NCBI GenBank assembly: GCA_910579645.1
Contig: CAJTVK010000109.1
Coordinates: 1 to 13,997, forward strand
Direction: 5' to 3'
Source of the DNA: an uncultured Lachnospiraceae bacterium
Lineage (GTDB): Bacteria > Bacillota > Clostridia > Lachnospirales > Lachnospiraceae
Length of the DNA: 13,997 nt
Below are positions 7,583 to 13,875 of this stretch, piece after piece. Every line of letters begins with the position of its first letter. The stretch's first letter is position 1. The notes below the pieces were generated by a model. It had not been told where the DNA came from. It did no database searches and saw only the letters and a list, made by a program, of their open reading frames with translations. The translations under genes were made by a program, and so were the position numbers.

Positions 7583-8710
7583 ATGAAATTGTTTGGAAAG
7601 GTAACTGCTATGGCAATGGCATCTATGATGATGTTCTCATTGGCTGCATGCGGCGGAGACAGCGCTCCGGCACAGGATGCCGCTGCAACAAGCGGTACAA
7701 GCGAAGCGGCTCCGGAAGAAGCGGCTCCTGCGGAAAAAGAAGAGGCTGCGGCTCCCGAAGAAGCTGCTCCGGAGGAAACGGAAGAAGCTGCTCCCGAAGA
7801 GGCTGCCGCAGGCGGCGGAAACATCGGTGTCTGCATCTATAAGTTTGACGATGCATTTATGACGACTTACCGTAACGCACTTCAGGAAATCCTGGAAGGC
7901 AAAGGATATACGGTAACCTTTATGGACGGCAAGAACGATCAGGCGGAACAGAACAACCAGATCAATAACTTCATCGCGCAGGGCGTTGATGCGCTGATCA
8001 TCAATCCGGTTATGACTTCCGCAGCAGATCAGATCATTGCTACCGTAAAAGATGCAGGAGTTCCCACCGTACTTATCAACCGTGAACCTACCGCAGATCA
8101 GATGAGCGCATATGATAAGCTGGTATATGTAGGATGCGATGCACGTCAGTCCGGAACAATGCAGGGCGAACTGATTCTGGATACAGAAAACAAAGGCGAT
8201 ATCAACGGCGACGGCAAGATTTCCTATATCATGATTCAGGGTGACCCTGAAAACGTAGATGCTCAGTACCGTACGGAATATTCCGTAAAAGCACTTACCG
8301 ATGCAGGCATGGAAGTGGAAGAACTTGACTTACAGCGCGGTGACTGGGATCGTAACAGAGGACAGGAAATCGCACAGAATGCTTTGGCAAAATTCGGCGA
8401 AGACATTGAAGTCGTATTCTGCAACAACGATGATATGGCAATCGGTGCCCTTCAGGCAATCCAGGCAGCAGGCCGCACCGTAAATGAAGATATCTATCTG
8501 GTAGGCGTTGACGCTTTGGATGCAGCTCTGAACGAAGTGGCAAACGGCAACATGACAGGTACCGTACTGAACGATGCAAACGGCCAGGCAGCAGGCGCTG
8601 TTGAAGCTATGGAAGCACTGTTAGGCGGAAAGACTTATGCAGCAGGCGAACAGTCCATCTATGTAGATTATGTAAAAGTTACTCCGGATAACGTAGCTGA
8701 CTTCCAGTAA
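7583..8710 (+). CDS. mglB: Galactose ABC transporter substrate-binding lipoprotein MglB
   Basis: A 375-residue lipoprotein with lipobox SLAAC (lipid Cys 23). A low-complexity Glu/Ala/Pro linker (about 30-76, built of EEAAPEE-like units) joins the anchor to a MglB-type binding fold. Seen residues equivalent to E. coli MglB contacts are D90/F92, N166, D226, R230, W255, N281/N282 and D310. The calcium loop is D206-INGDG, with E276 as a likely extra ligand. The position of the E. coli contact His152 is Asn here (N224), so sugar preference may differ. Start: AGAGGAGG (7565-7572), ten bases before ATG. Codon use is more biased (GCA, CGT, GGC rich) than in neighbouring genes, suggesting high expression. 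It is followed by a strong hairpin, then mglA and mglC, which together form a complete importer. Confidence 0.92.
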   Translation: MKLFGKVTAMAMASMMMFSLAACGGDSAPAQDAAATSGTSEAAPEEAAPAEKEEAAAPEEAAPEETEEAAPEEAAAGGGNIGVCIYKFDDAFMTTYRNALQEILEGKGYTVTFMDGKNDQAEQNNQINNFIAQGVDALIINPVMTSAADQIIATVKDAGVPTVLINREPTADQMSAYDKLVYVGCDARQSGTMQGELILDTENKGDINGDGKISYIMIQGDPENVDAQYRTEYSVKALTDAGMEVEELDLQRGDWDRNRGQEIAQNALAKFGEDIEVVFCNNDDMAIGALQAIQAAGRTVNEDIYLVGVDALDAALNEVANGNMTGTVLNDANGQAAGAVEAMEALLGGKTYAAGEQSIYVDYVKVTPDNVADFQ

Positions 8711-8750
8711 TCAAATTATTTCGGAATAAGAAGAAGATTTCACTGACCGG

Positions 8751-8780
8751 GAAGTGCGTGTGCATTGGCGCACGCACTTC
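8751..8780 (+). terminator. Strong hairpin between mglB and mglA, attenuator or mRNA stabiliser
   Basis: A 13-bp stem (8751-8763 with 8768-8780, one G-U pair) closes a four-base ATTG loop, 40 bases after the mglB stop. It is followed only by TTGCTTC, a weak T-tract, so termination is probably partial. Such hairpins after binding-protein genes are known to raise the binding-protein level relative to the ATPase and permease, by partial termination or by protecting the upstream mRNA from 3' decay. Confidence 0.7.
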
Positions 8781-8858
8781 TTGCTTCATGCATACGGGTG
8801 CCTGGTGCTGCCTTGCGGAAATAACGGGGCATTCGGCGGGCCGCAGGGGGCAATCAGG

Positions 8859-8942
8859 AAAAAAGGTACCGGCACGTTGATAGCTGGCAAACCGCGTGCT
8901 TTTCAGTCAGCCGTTTTGTCTGAATATCAACATGCCAGTACC
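8859..8942 (-). terminator. Long inverted repeat that reads as a terminator on the minus strand
   Basis: Arms 8865-8882 and 8925-8942 are complementary over 18 positions apart from two. Those two are C·A mismatches if read as + strand RNA but G·U pairs if read as minus strand RNA, so the minus strand folds fully. On the minus strand the stem is followed directly by six Ts (complement of A6 at 8859-8864), as in an intrinsic terminator. The 42-base loop is long but holds a small TTCAG/CTGAA stem. A minus-strand transcript ending here would cross the mglA ribosome binding site. Alternatively it is a degenerate intergenic repeat. Confidence 0.45.
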
Positions 8943-8978
8943 GGCATAAAATCCGGCCGGAGATCTCAGAAAAATGAT

Positions 8979-8997
8979 AAAGGAGGTATTCAAATTG
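8979..8997 (+). promoter_or_regulatory. Near-consensus ribosome binding site deciding a TTG start for mglA
   Basis: AAAGGAGGT (8979-8987) sits eight bases before TTG 8995-8997. The in-frame ATG at 8974 lies upstream of this site and cannot use it, so initiation at TTG is preferred. It gives an N-terminus (MSEYRLEMHNVVKTFPGVKAL) that lines up with MglA proteins. Confidence 0.8.
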
Positions 8998-10503
8998 TCA
9001 GAGTATCGTTTGGAAATGCATAATGTCGTAAAGACATTTCCGGGTGTCAAGGCACTGAACGGCGCACAGTTAAATCTGCGTCCGGGCACAGTTCATGCCT
9101 TGATGGGTGAAAACGGAGCCGGAAAGTCAACCCTGATGAAGTGTATGTTCGGTATTTACCACATGGACGAGGGGGAAGTAATTTATGAAGGGGAAAAAGT
9201 ACAGATTAAAGGGCCGTTGGATGCCTTAAACCGCGGAATAGCCATGGTGCATCAGGAACTGCAGCCAATACCCGAAAGAAGCATCGGAGAAAACATCTAT
9301 GTTGGCCGATACCCGCTGAAGAAACTGGGTCCCCTGTCGGTCATTGACCATGACAAAATGTATGAGGATGCCACAAGAGTATTGGAAGAGGTGCATCTGA
9401 ATTTTGACCCGAAGGCAAAACTGGGCAGCCTTTCCGTATCTCAGATGCAGCTGGTTGAGATTGCCAAGGCGGTTTCGGCAGACTGTAAAGTACTGATTCT
9501 GGATGAGCCTACCTCATCCCTGACGGCAGCGGAAGTAGAGGCACTGTTCACCATTATAAACGAACTGCGGGGCAAAGGCGTTTCCATTGTCTATATCAGT
9601 CACAAGATGGACGAAATCCTGCGCATCAGCGATGAAGTAACTATAATGAGGGACGGTCAGTACATCGGCACATGGTCGGCCAAAAAACTGACTACGGATT
9701 TCATCATAACCAAAATGGTCGGACGTGAACTTTCCGAACTCTATCCGAACCGGGAAAATAAGCCGGGAGAAATTGTCTTCGAAGTGGAAGATTTCACTTC
9801 CATCAACCCCAAAAGTTTCCGTCATGCCTCTTTCCGGCTGCGGAAAGGAGAAATCTTGGGAGTGGCGGGACTGGTAGGAGCCCAGCGTACGGAACTTATG
9901 GAAGGGCTGTTCGGGCTGCGCAGCCATATATCCGGCAAAATTACATATAACGGGCAGGAACTGAAAATTACCCAGCCGAAGGATGCCATCAACAACGGCA
10001 TAGCCATGCTGACGGAAGACCGGCGTGCCACCGGTATTTTAGGAGTGCTTTCCATTGCGGACAATGTTTCCATTGCTTCGCTGAATCAATACCTGATTGG
10101 CGGCGTTATGCTGAACGACGCTAAGATTGAAAATCTGGTAAAGGAAAACGTGGCAAAGCTTTCCATCAAGACTCCGTCTTCCAAGACGCAGATACAGTCG
10201 CTTTCCGGCGGTAATCAGCAAAAGGTGCTGATCAGCCGATGGCTGGCCAATAATCCGGATATCTTCATTATGGATGAACCTACGCGAGGCATTGACGTAG
10301 GGGCCAAATATGAGATTTACTGCATTATTGCAGAGATGGCAAAACAGGGCAAGAGCATCATTATGATTTCTTCCGAAATGAGCGAACTCATCGGTATGTC
10401 GGACCGCATCATGGTTATGTGCGACGGACGCGTGACAGGGTTCATAGACGGGAAAGAAGCAAATCAGGAAAACATCATGGCGCTGGCAACCCAGTTTGAA
10501 TAA
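8995..10503 (+). CDS. mglA: Galactose/methyl-galactoside import ATP-binding protein MglA
   Basis: A 502-residue double-ATPase of the sugar ABC importer family, very similar along its length to E. coli MglA. Domain 1 has Walker A GENGAGKST (38-46), the variant signature LSVSQMQ (146-152), Walker B LILDEP (D170-E171) and an SHK switch. Domain 2 has the degenerate Walker A region GLVGAQRTE typical of MglA/RbsA/XylG, an intact signature LSGGNQQK (403-410) and Walker B IMDEPTRG (D427-E428). It powers import of the sugar delivered by MglB through MglC. The start is the TTG at 8995 for the reasons given for the ribosome binding site. It is separated from mglB by 284 bases with two secondary structures and from mglC by only 17 bases, so mglA and mglC are surely co-transcribed. 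Confidence 0.95.
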   Translation: MSEYRLEMHNVVKTFPGVKALNGAQLNLRPGTVHALMGENGAGKSTLMKCMFGIYHMDEGEVIYEGEKVQIKGPLDALNRGIAMVHQELQPIPERSIGENIYVGRYPLKKLGPLSVIDHDKMYEDATRVLEEVHLNFDPKAKLGSLSVSQMQLVEIAKAVSADCKVLILDEPTSSLTAAEVEALFTIINELRGKGVSIVYISHKMDEILRISDEVTIMRDGQYIGTWSAKKLTTDFIITKMVGRELSELYPNRENKPGEIVFEVEDFTSINPKSFRHASFRLRKGEILGVAGLVGAQRTELMEGLFGLRSHISGKITYNGQELKITQPKDAINNGIAMLTEDRRATGILGVLSIADNVSIASLNQYLIGGVMLNDAKIENLVKENVAKLSIKTPSSKTQIQSLSGGNQQKVLISRWLANNPDIFIMDEPTRGIDVGAKYEIYCIIAEMAKQGKSIIMISSEMSELIGMSDRIMVMCDGRVTGFIDGKEANQENIMALATQFE

Positions 10504-10520
10504 GGAGGGAGAACTTTATT

Positions 10521-11504
10521 ATGGCAAAATCATTTAATTTGAGAAAATTTATATCCAACAATGCAATTATCATCCTCATTGTGCTGTTGGCCATCCTGAC
10601 AGGAGTTACGACGAAAAATTTCTTTACCATAAATAACTTTAAGAACCTGGTTGTGAATGTATCCCCCAGATTTATCATAGCCTGCGGCGTTTCCGGCTGT
10701 CTGATTACCAAAGGAACGGACCTTTCCGCCGGGCGTGCAGTAGGTTTGGCGGCATGCCTTTCCGCCATGCTGCTGCAGAGTTTGGATTATTCCGCCCGCA
10801 TGCTTCCCTGGATGCCGGATATTCCGTGGCCGGTGGCATTGATTATCGTCATGGTTATCATGGGATGCTTCGGCGGCGTTAACGGCGTTGTAGTTTCCGT
10901 GCTGAAAGTACCTCCTTTCATCGCCACGCTGGGCATGCAGACAATTATTTACGGACTTTGCTCCCTGATAACAAACAACCAGCCCATGGGCGGCTACAAA
11001 AAAAGTTATCTGACCGTAGCAAGCGGATCCCTGGGTCCCATTCCTTACCTGATGATTTTTGCGGTAGTTATCGGCCTGTATTTCTGGTTCTTATACAACA
11101 AAACCCGCCACGGCAAATACATGTATGCAATCGGCGGCAATGAAAGCGCGGCACAGGTTGCCGGAGTCAATGTGCGTGCATCCCTCATCCGTATTTATAT
11201 ACTGGCCGGCTGCATGTATGCACTGGCAGGTTTCCTTGTAGGGGCAAAAGCCGGCGGCGCATCTACCGCAACCGGCAACGGATATGAACTGGAAGCCATC
11301 GCAGCCTGCACCATCGGCGGCGTTTCCGCAAACGGTGGTGTCGGACGTGTGGGCGGCATCCTCGTAGGCGTGCTGGTATTTGAAATACTGAAAATCTGCC
11401 TCCAGTTCCTCGGCGTAGACCCGGCATATACCTATATTGCGCAAGGTCTTGTAATCGTCATTGCGGTTGCCCTTGACCTGAGAAAATACCTGCAGAAGAA
11501 ATAG
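10521..11504 (+). CDS. mglC: Galactose/methyl-galactoside ABC transporter permease MglC
   Basis: A 327-residue, very hydrophobic inner-membrane permease with about eight to ten membrane segments, of usual length for the family. Diagnostic MglC motifs are GTDLSAGR (65-72) after the first segments, the cytoplasmic loop TRHGKYMYAIGGNESAAQVA (about 195-214) that contacts the ATPase, and the glycine-rich ACTIGGVSANGGVG near the C-terminus. The extra segment AMLLQSLDYSARMLPWMPDI matches the MglC subgroup rather than RbsC. Start: AGGAGGGAG just after the mglA stop, about 10-12 bases before ATG. It ends the importer operon. No classical terminator with a T-run follows; AT-rich hairpins lie downstream. 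Confidence 0.94.
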   Translation: MAKSFNLRKFISNNAIIILIVLLAILTGVTTKNFFTINNFKNLVVNVSPRFIIACGVSGCLITKGTDLSAGRAVGLAACLSAMLLQSLDYSARMLPWMPDIPWPVALIIVMVIMGCFGGVNGVVVSVLKVPPFIATLGMQTIIYGLCSLITNNQPMGGYKKSYLTVASGSLGPIPYLMIFAVVIGLYFWFLYNKTRHGKYMYAIGGNESAAQVAGVNVRASLIRIYILAGCMYALAGFLVGAKAGGASTATGNGYELEAIAACTIGGVSANGGVGRVGGILVGVLVFEILKICLQFLGVDPAYTYIAQGLVIVIAVALDLRKYLQKK

Positions 11505-11517
11505 CCCATATAAAAAT

Positions 11518-11571
11518 AAAAGGTAAAAAATTACCATAAAAATTACAAAAATTACCGTAAAAAATTTACGG
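11518..11571. repeat. AT-rich iterated hairpin sequence after mglC
   Basis: Three copies of AAAAATTAC lie head to tail, 11527-11535 being part of the first. They form at least two small stems: GGTAA/TTACC (11522-11526 with 11531-11535, A4 loop) and CCGTAAA/TTTACGG (11555-11561 with 11565-11571, AAA loop). There is no T-run on the + strand, so they are not convincing terminators. Read on the minus strand they are T-rich. Confidence 0.5.
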
Positions 11572-11634
11572 AGTGTGTCTGAAAATCCGAAACATAACAT
11601 CCTCATGGCTGAAAGCATTTTCAGACATACTCCG
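11569..11634. repeat. 18-bp inverted repeat with 30-base loop
   Basis: Arms 11569-11586 (CGGAGTGTGTCTGAAAAT) and 11617-11634 pair over 18 positions with one G·U on the + strand. The outer end overlaps the preceding AT-rich hairpin by three bases, so the two structures exclude each other. No T-run follows. The loop holds a sequence resembling the start region of the small gene downstream. Possible roles are an intergenic repeat element, an mRNA 3' end of mglC, or a leader structure of the small gene. Confidence 0.6.
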
Positions 11635-11661
11635 AAAACAAAAACAGGAAAAAGAAACGGA

Positions 11662-11674
11662 AAGGAACATCCTT
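11662..11674 (+). promoter_or_regulatory. Ribosome binding site inside a tiny hairpin
   Basis: AAGGA-ACA-TCCTT (11662-11674) is a perfect five-base inverted repeat whose left arm is the ribosome binding site of the small gene starting at 11676. Pairing would hide it, suggesting low or conditional translation. Confidence 0.4.
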
Positions 11675-11675
11675 C

Positions 11676-12011
11676 ATGGCAGAAAAGCAAAAAATCCCCT
11701 CCATACAAACAAATACTTCCGAAACAATACCTGAAAATCCGGAAAAAGAATTTCCGGAAAACACTTTTACCAAACATGAAAACACAGAAGAAAAAGTCAA
11801 AGAAGAGGCCAAAGAACCAATTTCTATGGAAACAACGGAACCGACAACGGAACAAAATAAAATACCGCCCCAATCCAGTGCATTTGAAGGAATCTACGAC
11901 CGGCTGCCCGACATTTCTATACGCTCCCTGGACCGTTTCATTCTGCTCTGCGTCATAGGCCTAGCGGCAATCGTCCTAATCGGCATACTAAAAGCCAAAC
12001 ATATACTATAA
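11676..12011 (+). CDS. Small protein with disordered acidic N-terminus and one C-terminal membrane segment
   Basis: A 111-residue protein of no family I can name. Residues 1-70 are rich in Glu, Lys, Thr and Pro and look disordered. Then comes an ordered stretch YDRLPDISIRSLDRF (about 74-88) and one membrane segment (about 89-106, ILLCVIGLAAIVLIGIL), ending KAKHIL. The juxtamembrane DISIRSLDRF motif looks like a real conserved feature, which is why I call this a gene. The start ATG 11676 has AAAGGA nine bases upstream. The protein would sit in the membrane with its long N-terminus in the cytoplasm, or the reverse. It is separated from mglC by 171 bases of repeats, so it is probably not part of that operon. 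A competing frame from 11575 is Lys-rich and is rejected. Confidence 0.65.
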   Translation: MAEKQKIPSIQTNTSETIPENPEKEFPENTFTKHENTEEKVKEEAKEPISMETTEPTTEQNKIPPQSSAFEGIYDRLPDISIRSLDRFILLCVIGLAAIVLIGILKAKHIL

Positions 12012-12125
12012 CCCAGCCAATACAGACAGCAATCGAAAGCCCGCCTGAAAAACCACCCTATAACCGCTTTGCACCACATTTCCGTCAATTCCGGCCGACC
12101 GTCTCTTTTCTCCTGATTACTCACA

Positions 12126-12188
12126 AACTATCCCAACTATTCTAACTATCCCAACTATTTCAACTATTCAAACCATTCAAGCCATTCA
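12126..12188. repeat. Seven tandem 9-bp units
   Basis: Seven consecutive 9-base units begin at 12126, 12135, 12144, 12153, 12162, 12171 and 12180, with consensus AACTATTCN drifting to A(A/G)CCATTCA in the last two. It lies in the 456-base gene-free gap 12012-12467. I see no open frame that uses it. The rest of that gap holds the palindromic element and the promoter annotated separately; 12012-12125 shows nothing I can support. Confidence 0.75.
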
Positions 12189-12205
12189 AACAAAATAATG
12201 CCGAC

Positions 12206-12341
12206 ACACACCGCCGGAGATTATATAGTTGTCATTAGGACCATCGAAAAACGCCGGTACTTAGTGAGGTTAGTTAGTACCGCTGCTTTTGGCGCCGAGC
12301 GAAAGCGTGTCCTAATGACAACTATATAATCTCTGGTGCGT
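12206..12341. repeat. Roughly 135-bp palindromic intergenic element
   Basis: Outer arms 12216-12241 and 12309-12334 match as inverted repeats at 25 of 26 positions, and the last is a G·U pair in RNA. Beyond a three-base bulge (12213-12215) a further stem ACACACC/GGTGCGT pairs at six of seven positions (12206-12212 with 12335-12341). Inside is a second stem CGGTACT/AGTACCG (12255-12261 with 12276-12282) with a TTAG-rich loop, and A-rich/T-rich flanks. There is no open frame inside and no T-run after either arm. It looks like a non-autonomous mobile or REP/MITE-like element, or a structured RNA. No clear target-site duplication is seen. Confidence 0.8.
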
Positions 12342-12389
12342 CCGCATAAATCCAACCCATGAATGTAATTTCTGAATGCACAATAAACC

Positions 12390-12416
12390 TTGACAGTTTT
12401 CCTCCCCCCCTATAAA
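12390..12416 (+). promoter_or_regulatory. Promoter of the YhcH-ROK operon with a C7 spacer tract
   Basis: A perfect TTGACA (12390-12395) is followed by TATAAA (12411-12416). The spacer is 15 bases, short of the optimal 17, and includes seven consecutive Cs (12404-12410). It lies about 50 bases before ATG 12468. No other promoter is visible in the gap. Confidence 0.6.
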
Positions 12417-12467
12417 GTAAATAACAAATAAGCGGGAATAAACGGCGAAAAAGAAAGGAGCAGGATA

Positions 12468-12917
12468 ATGATATTTGACAAAATAAAAAATGCGGAAAGA
12501 TATTTAGGCATCAGCCCGAATCTGGATAAGGCGCTTCATTACATGATGGACACCGATCTGACATCACTAGAGGACGGCAAGCATGTCATTGACGGTGAAA
12601 ATGTCTTTGTGAATGTTATGCATGCAGCGACTCAGGCCGAGAAAGAAGAATATGAGTTCCACGAAAAATACTATGATATTCAGATTGACTTGGAAGGGGC
12701 AGAGGATGTCCGGTTTGCAACGGAATATCAGGAAATTACAAAGCCTTATAAGGAAGAGGCCGACATTGGCTTCGGAACTTGCAGCTGTGAGGCACTTTGC
12801 CATTTGGGAGAGGGAAAATTCGTAATCTGTGAACCGACGGAACCCCATCTGCCCGGAGTTGCGGCAGGAGGCAGGGAAGAGCAGATTCGGAAAGCAGTCA
12901 TAAAAGTACGCGGATAA
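12468..12917 (+). CDS. YhcH/YjgK/YiaL family (EbgC-like) protein
   Basis: A 149-residue cytosolic protein of the YhcH/YjgK/YiaL family (DUF386), a single cupin-like barrel of normal length. Characteristic metal-site motifs are seen: HEKYYDIQ (H65, D70, Q72), then the C-terminal PTEPHLPG (H127). Members are found in sialic-acid, galactoside and other sugar loci. EbgC is the beta-subunit of a beta-galactosidase, and YhcH itself sits with NanK in E. coli and has been linked to sialic-acid processing. Start: AAAGGAG (12454-12460), seven bases before ATG. It is followed after 24 bases by a ROK kinase, a pairing that resembles nanK-yhcH. The exact sugar cannot be read from the sequence, and no nanA or nanE lies in the window. 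Confidence 0.88.
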   Translation: MIFDKIKNAERYLGISPNLDKALHYMMDTDLTSLEDGKHVIDGENVFVNVMHAATQAEKEEYEFHEKYYDIQIDLEGAEDVRFATEYQEITKPYKEEADIGFGTCSCEALCHLGEGKFVICEPTEPHLPGVAAGGREEQIRKAVIKVRG

Positions 12918-12941
12918 AACACAATGGCAAGGGAGGGAACT

Positions 12942-13832
12942 ATGAGGATAGCAGTAGTGGATGTGGGAGGAACCAGCATAAAATCGGGAATGTGGGAAGA
13001 CGGCACAATAAAGGAAGTCCGTGAAACCGATACCAATGCCAAACTTGGAGGCACGCATGTAATGCAGACCGTCATAGAAATACTGAAGGGATATGAAAAC
13101 TTTCAGGCAGTCGGCGTCAGCACCGCAGGGCAGGTGGATACGGAAAAAGGTCTGATATTATATGCCAACGAAAACATTCCGGGATACACAGGAATGAAGA
13201 TCAAAGAGAACCTTGAGAATACGTTCCATGTGCCTGCCGCAGTGCAAAATGATGTGAACAGCGCGGCGGCAGGCGAGGCATTCTGCGGCGCAGGAAGGGA
13301 ACAGAAAGATTTTCTCTGCCTGACTTACGGAACCGGAGTGGGAGGAGCCATTGTCATAAACGGGGAAGTTTACAACGGTTCCGGTTATTCTGCCGGAGAG
13401 TTCGGCGGAATCGTGACCCATCCGGAGGACAGGACGCCGGAAACGGATTTTTTCAGCGGATGCTATGAACGTTATGCTTCCACCACGGCATTAGTGCAGC
13501 GTGTTTCCGGCCGGTTTCCCTCATTGAAAAACGGACGGGAAATATTTGCTAAGAAGGAGGACCCGGAAGTAGAAGAACTGATCGGGCAATGGATAGATGA
13601 AATTGTTTATGGGCTGATAACGCTTGTGCATATATTCAACCCGGCGATGATTGTCCTTGGCGGAGGAATCATGGAGCAGGATTATGTGGTTGAGAGAGTG
13701 CGGGAAAAATTGGATAAACATATCATACCTTCCTTCCGCAACGTAAAAATCGCACAGGCACAGCTTGGAAATATGGCCGGAATGCTTGGGGCGGCACAGG
13801 CTGCAAAAAAAGAATATGAGAAACAGCAATAA
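12942..13832 (+). CDS. ROK-family sugar kinase without the zinc motif
   Basis: A 296-residue ROK-family protein without a DNA-binding domain, so a kinase rather than a repressor. The phosphate loop is DVGGTSIK (7-14), the catalytic Asp is D104 in QNDVNSAAAGE, and glycine motifs TYGTGVGG and VLGGGI follow. The canonical GELGH is GEFGG here (152-156), and the CxCGxxGC cluster is reduced to GCYE, so the structural zinc is probably lost, as in some ROK sub-groups. ATG 12942 is preferred over ATG 12924 because GGGAGGG (12931-12937) lies between them and fits only the former. The partner gene of the YhcH family and general family knowledge suggest an N-acetylmannosamine, glucose or glucoside substrate; it cannot be decided here. 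The gene ends at a clear terminator. Confidence 0.88.
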   Translation: MRIAVVDVGGTSIKSGMWEDGTIKEVRETDTNAKLGGTHVMQTVIEILKGYENFQAVGVSTAGQVDTEKGLILYANENIPGYTGMKIKENLENTFHVPAAVQNDVNSAAAGEAFCGAGREQKDFLCLTYGTGVGGAIVINGEVYNGSGYSAGEFGGIVTHPEDRTPETDFFSGCYERYASTTALVQRVSGRFPSLKNGREIFAKKEDPEVEELIGQWIDEIVYGLITLVHIFNPAMIVLGGGIMEQDYVVERVREKLDKHIIPSFRNVKIAQAQLGNMAGMLGAAQAAKKEYEKQQ

Positions 13833-13842
13833 ATATCTTACG

Positions 13843-13875
13843 GGACTGCCTGCAATGGAAAGGCGGTCCTTTTTT
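13843..13875 (+). terminator. Rho-independent terminator of the YhcH-ROK operon
   Basis: GGACTGCCT (13843-13851) pairs with AGGCGGTCC (13861-13869) through one T·G pair. The nine-base loop is followed by six Ts (13870-13875). It begins ten bases after the kinase stop. Confidence 0.9.

Noticed and set aside
7498..7836. Minus-strand Ser/Ala-rich frame
   Set aside because: It is the complement of the Glu/Ala/Pro linker coding region of mglB; its low complexity simply mirrors that repeat.
11575..11958. 127-codon + strand frame beginning with GTG, overlapping the small membrane protein
   Set aside because: The product is extremely Lys/Arg/Asn rich from A-rich DNA, has no ordered region, and its start lies in a hairpin arm. 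The overlapping frame has a membrane segment and a good start.
12206..12341. Bidirectional transcription terminator or CRISPR-like array
   Set aside because: Neither arm is followed by a T-run, and there are no regularly spaced repeats with unique spacers.
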